From Gemmatimonadales bacterium (GTDB lineage Bacteria; Gemmatimonadota; Gemmatimonadetes; Gemmatimonadales; JACORV01), in assembly GCA_035502185.1 (NCBI GenBank), contig DATJUT010000113.1, positions 41,288-105,287 on the forward strand: a stretch of 64,000 nucleotides of DNA. The letters are read 5' to 3'. Shown here piece by piece: positions 63,086-64,000 of this stretch. Position 1 is the first letter of the stretch. Every line of letters begins with the position of its first letter. Under the pieces are notes generated by a model, which saw only the letters and a program-made list of their open reading frames with translations, did not search any database and was not told where the DNA came from. Position numbers and translations under genes: made by a program.

Positions 63086-64000
63086 GTGCGCGCGTTTCTC
63101 TATCGCCTCGCCTGGGCCGTGGCGCGGCCGCTCGCCGCGCCGCTCGCCCTCGGCCGCGGCAAGCTCGGCCGCGCGATCCGGGGGCGCCGGGGCGCCGTGC
63201 GCGTTCTGGCAGACTGGGCCCGGCGCGCCCGCGAGCCGGCGCGCCCGCTGGTCTGGTTTCACGCCGCCTCGGTGGGCGAGGGGCGCCAGGCGGAAGCCGT
63301 CCTCGCCCGCCTGAGGGCCGCGCGGCCGTCGTGGCAGCTCGCCTACACCTTCAGCTCGCCGTCGGCGGCGCGGTGGGCAGGGACCCTGGCGGTCGACGTC
63401 GCCGGCTACGTGCCCTTCGACACGCCGGGCGAGACCGCCGCGGCGCTCGACGCCCTGCGGCCGGCGGCCCTGATCTTCAGCGCCACGGACGTCTGGCCGG
63501 AGCTGGTGCGGCAGGCCTCCGCCCGCCGCGTCGCCATGGGCCTCGTCTCGGCGACGATGGCGCCGACCTCCAGCCGCCGCGGGGCCGCCGCCCGGTGGCT
63601 CCTGCGGCCGGCCTACGCGGCCCTCGACCGCGTCGGCGCCATCGGCGAGGCCGACGCCGCGGCCCTCGAGCGCGCGGGCGTGCCTCGGACGCGGCTCGCC
63701 ATCACCGGCGACACGCGGCACGACGCGGCCGCCGCCCGCCTCGCCGCCCTCCGGGCCGACGCGCCGCACCTCGCGGCCTTGCGCGGCGACGGCCGCGACC
63801 GCCGGCCGGTGCTGGTGGCGGGATCCACCTGGCCGAGCGACGAGCGCGTCCTGATGCCCGCGCTGCGCGCCGCGCAGCGCGCCGGCGCGCAGTTCCGGCT
63901 GGTGATCGCGCCCCACGAACCGACGCCCGAGCACCTCGCCGCGCTGGACGGCAAGCTCGACTACTGCATGCCGCCCGAGATGCGGCGCGTCCGCCTGTCC
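63086..64000 (+). CDS. waaA: 3-deoxy-D-manno-octulosonic acid transferase (3' partial)
   Basis: KDO transferase for lipopolysaccharide core assembly; 305 codons are visible and the frame runs off the window. The N-terminal Glycos_transf_N domain has VWFHAASVGEGRQAEAVLAR, AYTFSSPSAARW, SATDVWPELVRQ and VRTRLAITGDTRHD-like text before GSTWPSDERVLM. GTG at 63086 begins VRAFLYRLAW; an in-frame ATG at 63062 is an alternative. Its presence supports a diderm LPS-bearing cell. Confidence 0.93.
   Translation, partial: MRAFLYRLAWAVARPLAAPLALGRGKLGRAIRGRRGAVRVLADWARRAREPARPLVWFHAASVGEGRQAEAVLARLRAARPSWQLAYTFSSPSAARWAGTLAVDVAGYVPFDTPGETAAALDALRPAALIFSATDVWPELVRQASARRVAMGLVSATMAPTSSRRGAAARWLLRPAYAALDRVGAIGEADAAALERAGVPRTRLAITGDTRHDAAAARLAALRADAPHLAALRGDGRDRRPVLVAGSTWPSDERVLMPALRAAQRAGAQFRLVIAPHEPTPEHLAALDGKLDYCMPPEMRRVRLS

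Overview
This 64 kb window is chromosomal DNA from a GC-rich, diderm, probably free-living bacterium. I infer Gemmatimonadota or a close FCB-group relative; no rRNA marker is present to prove it. The grounds are: an LPS-type envelope (WaaA, TonB-dependent receptor, Omp85-like and PorV/PorQ-like barrels, several lipoproteins), a zinc-ribbon Ser/Thr kinase fused to TolB-like and TPR sensor regions, M13 and M20 peptidases, Ig-repeat lipoproteins, and many GTG starts. Genes are dense and strongly GC-biased at third positions. I see no tRNA, rRNA, CRISPR, phage, transposase or plasmid genes, and no gene-free stretch over 300 bases.

Layout. 1-5.2 kb: a five-gene Dpp/Opp-type peptide ABC importer (the binding protein is cut by the left edge), followed by rmuC. 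6.3-10.4 kb: a membrane protein, an NmrA-like protein, an M13 metallopeptidase and a YfhL-type ferredoxin. 10.6-15.7 kb: a transmembrane Ser/Thr kinase and an Ig-repeat lipoprotein. 15.7-21.3 kb, minus strand: sirtuin, HELGH membrane protein, POT-like transporter, Omp85-like barrel, RemA-like small protein, PspA-like coiled coil and FmdB zinc ribbon. 21.4-29.4 kb: lipoprotein plus TonB receptor, hybrid histidine kinase, glycosyltransferase, DUF3108 protein, deoxyhypusine-synthase-like protein and an NTF2-like lipoprotein. 29.5-38.7 kb: thiO, a zinc-ribbon protein, then lipA-pdhA-pdhB-pdhC-lpdA-(membrane protein)-lipB, a self-contained pyruvate dehydrogenase and lipoate-synthesis locus. 38.8-43.1 kb: a membrane protein, a molybdopterin oxidoreductase, an M20 dipeptidase and a TPR protein. 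43.1-47.5 kb, minus strand: a coupled set of subtilase with a sorting-like C-terminal domain, PorV/PorQ-like barrel and predicted aminopeptidase. 47.6-55.9 kb: dnaE-accA-ricT-metG and an M23 peptidase. 56.1-64 kb: LemA, a TetR-TolC-EmrA efflux set without its pump, a nucleotidyltransferase and TPM-domain pair, a DsbA-like protein, a CPBP protease and a waaA gene cut by the right edge.

Many adjacent genes overlap by 1-4 bases (GTGA, ATGA, TGATG), suggesting translational coupling. The most unusual signal is not a gene. Several gene borders carry nested inverted repeats: an outer imperfect inverted repeat of family-specific words around an inner, nearly perfect terminator-like hairpin. Copies occur at 6.2, 26.2, 29.4, 40.3 and 56.0 kb, with partial copies at 17.1 and 39.6 kb. 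Related sequence also reads through the end of rmuC and the linker of the PDH E2 gene, where it encodes protein.
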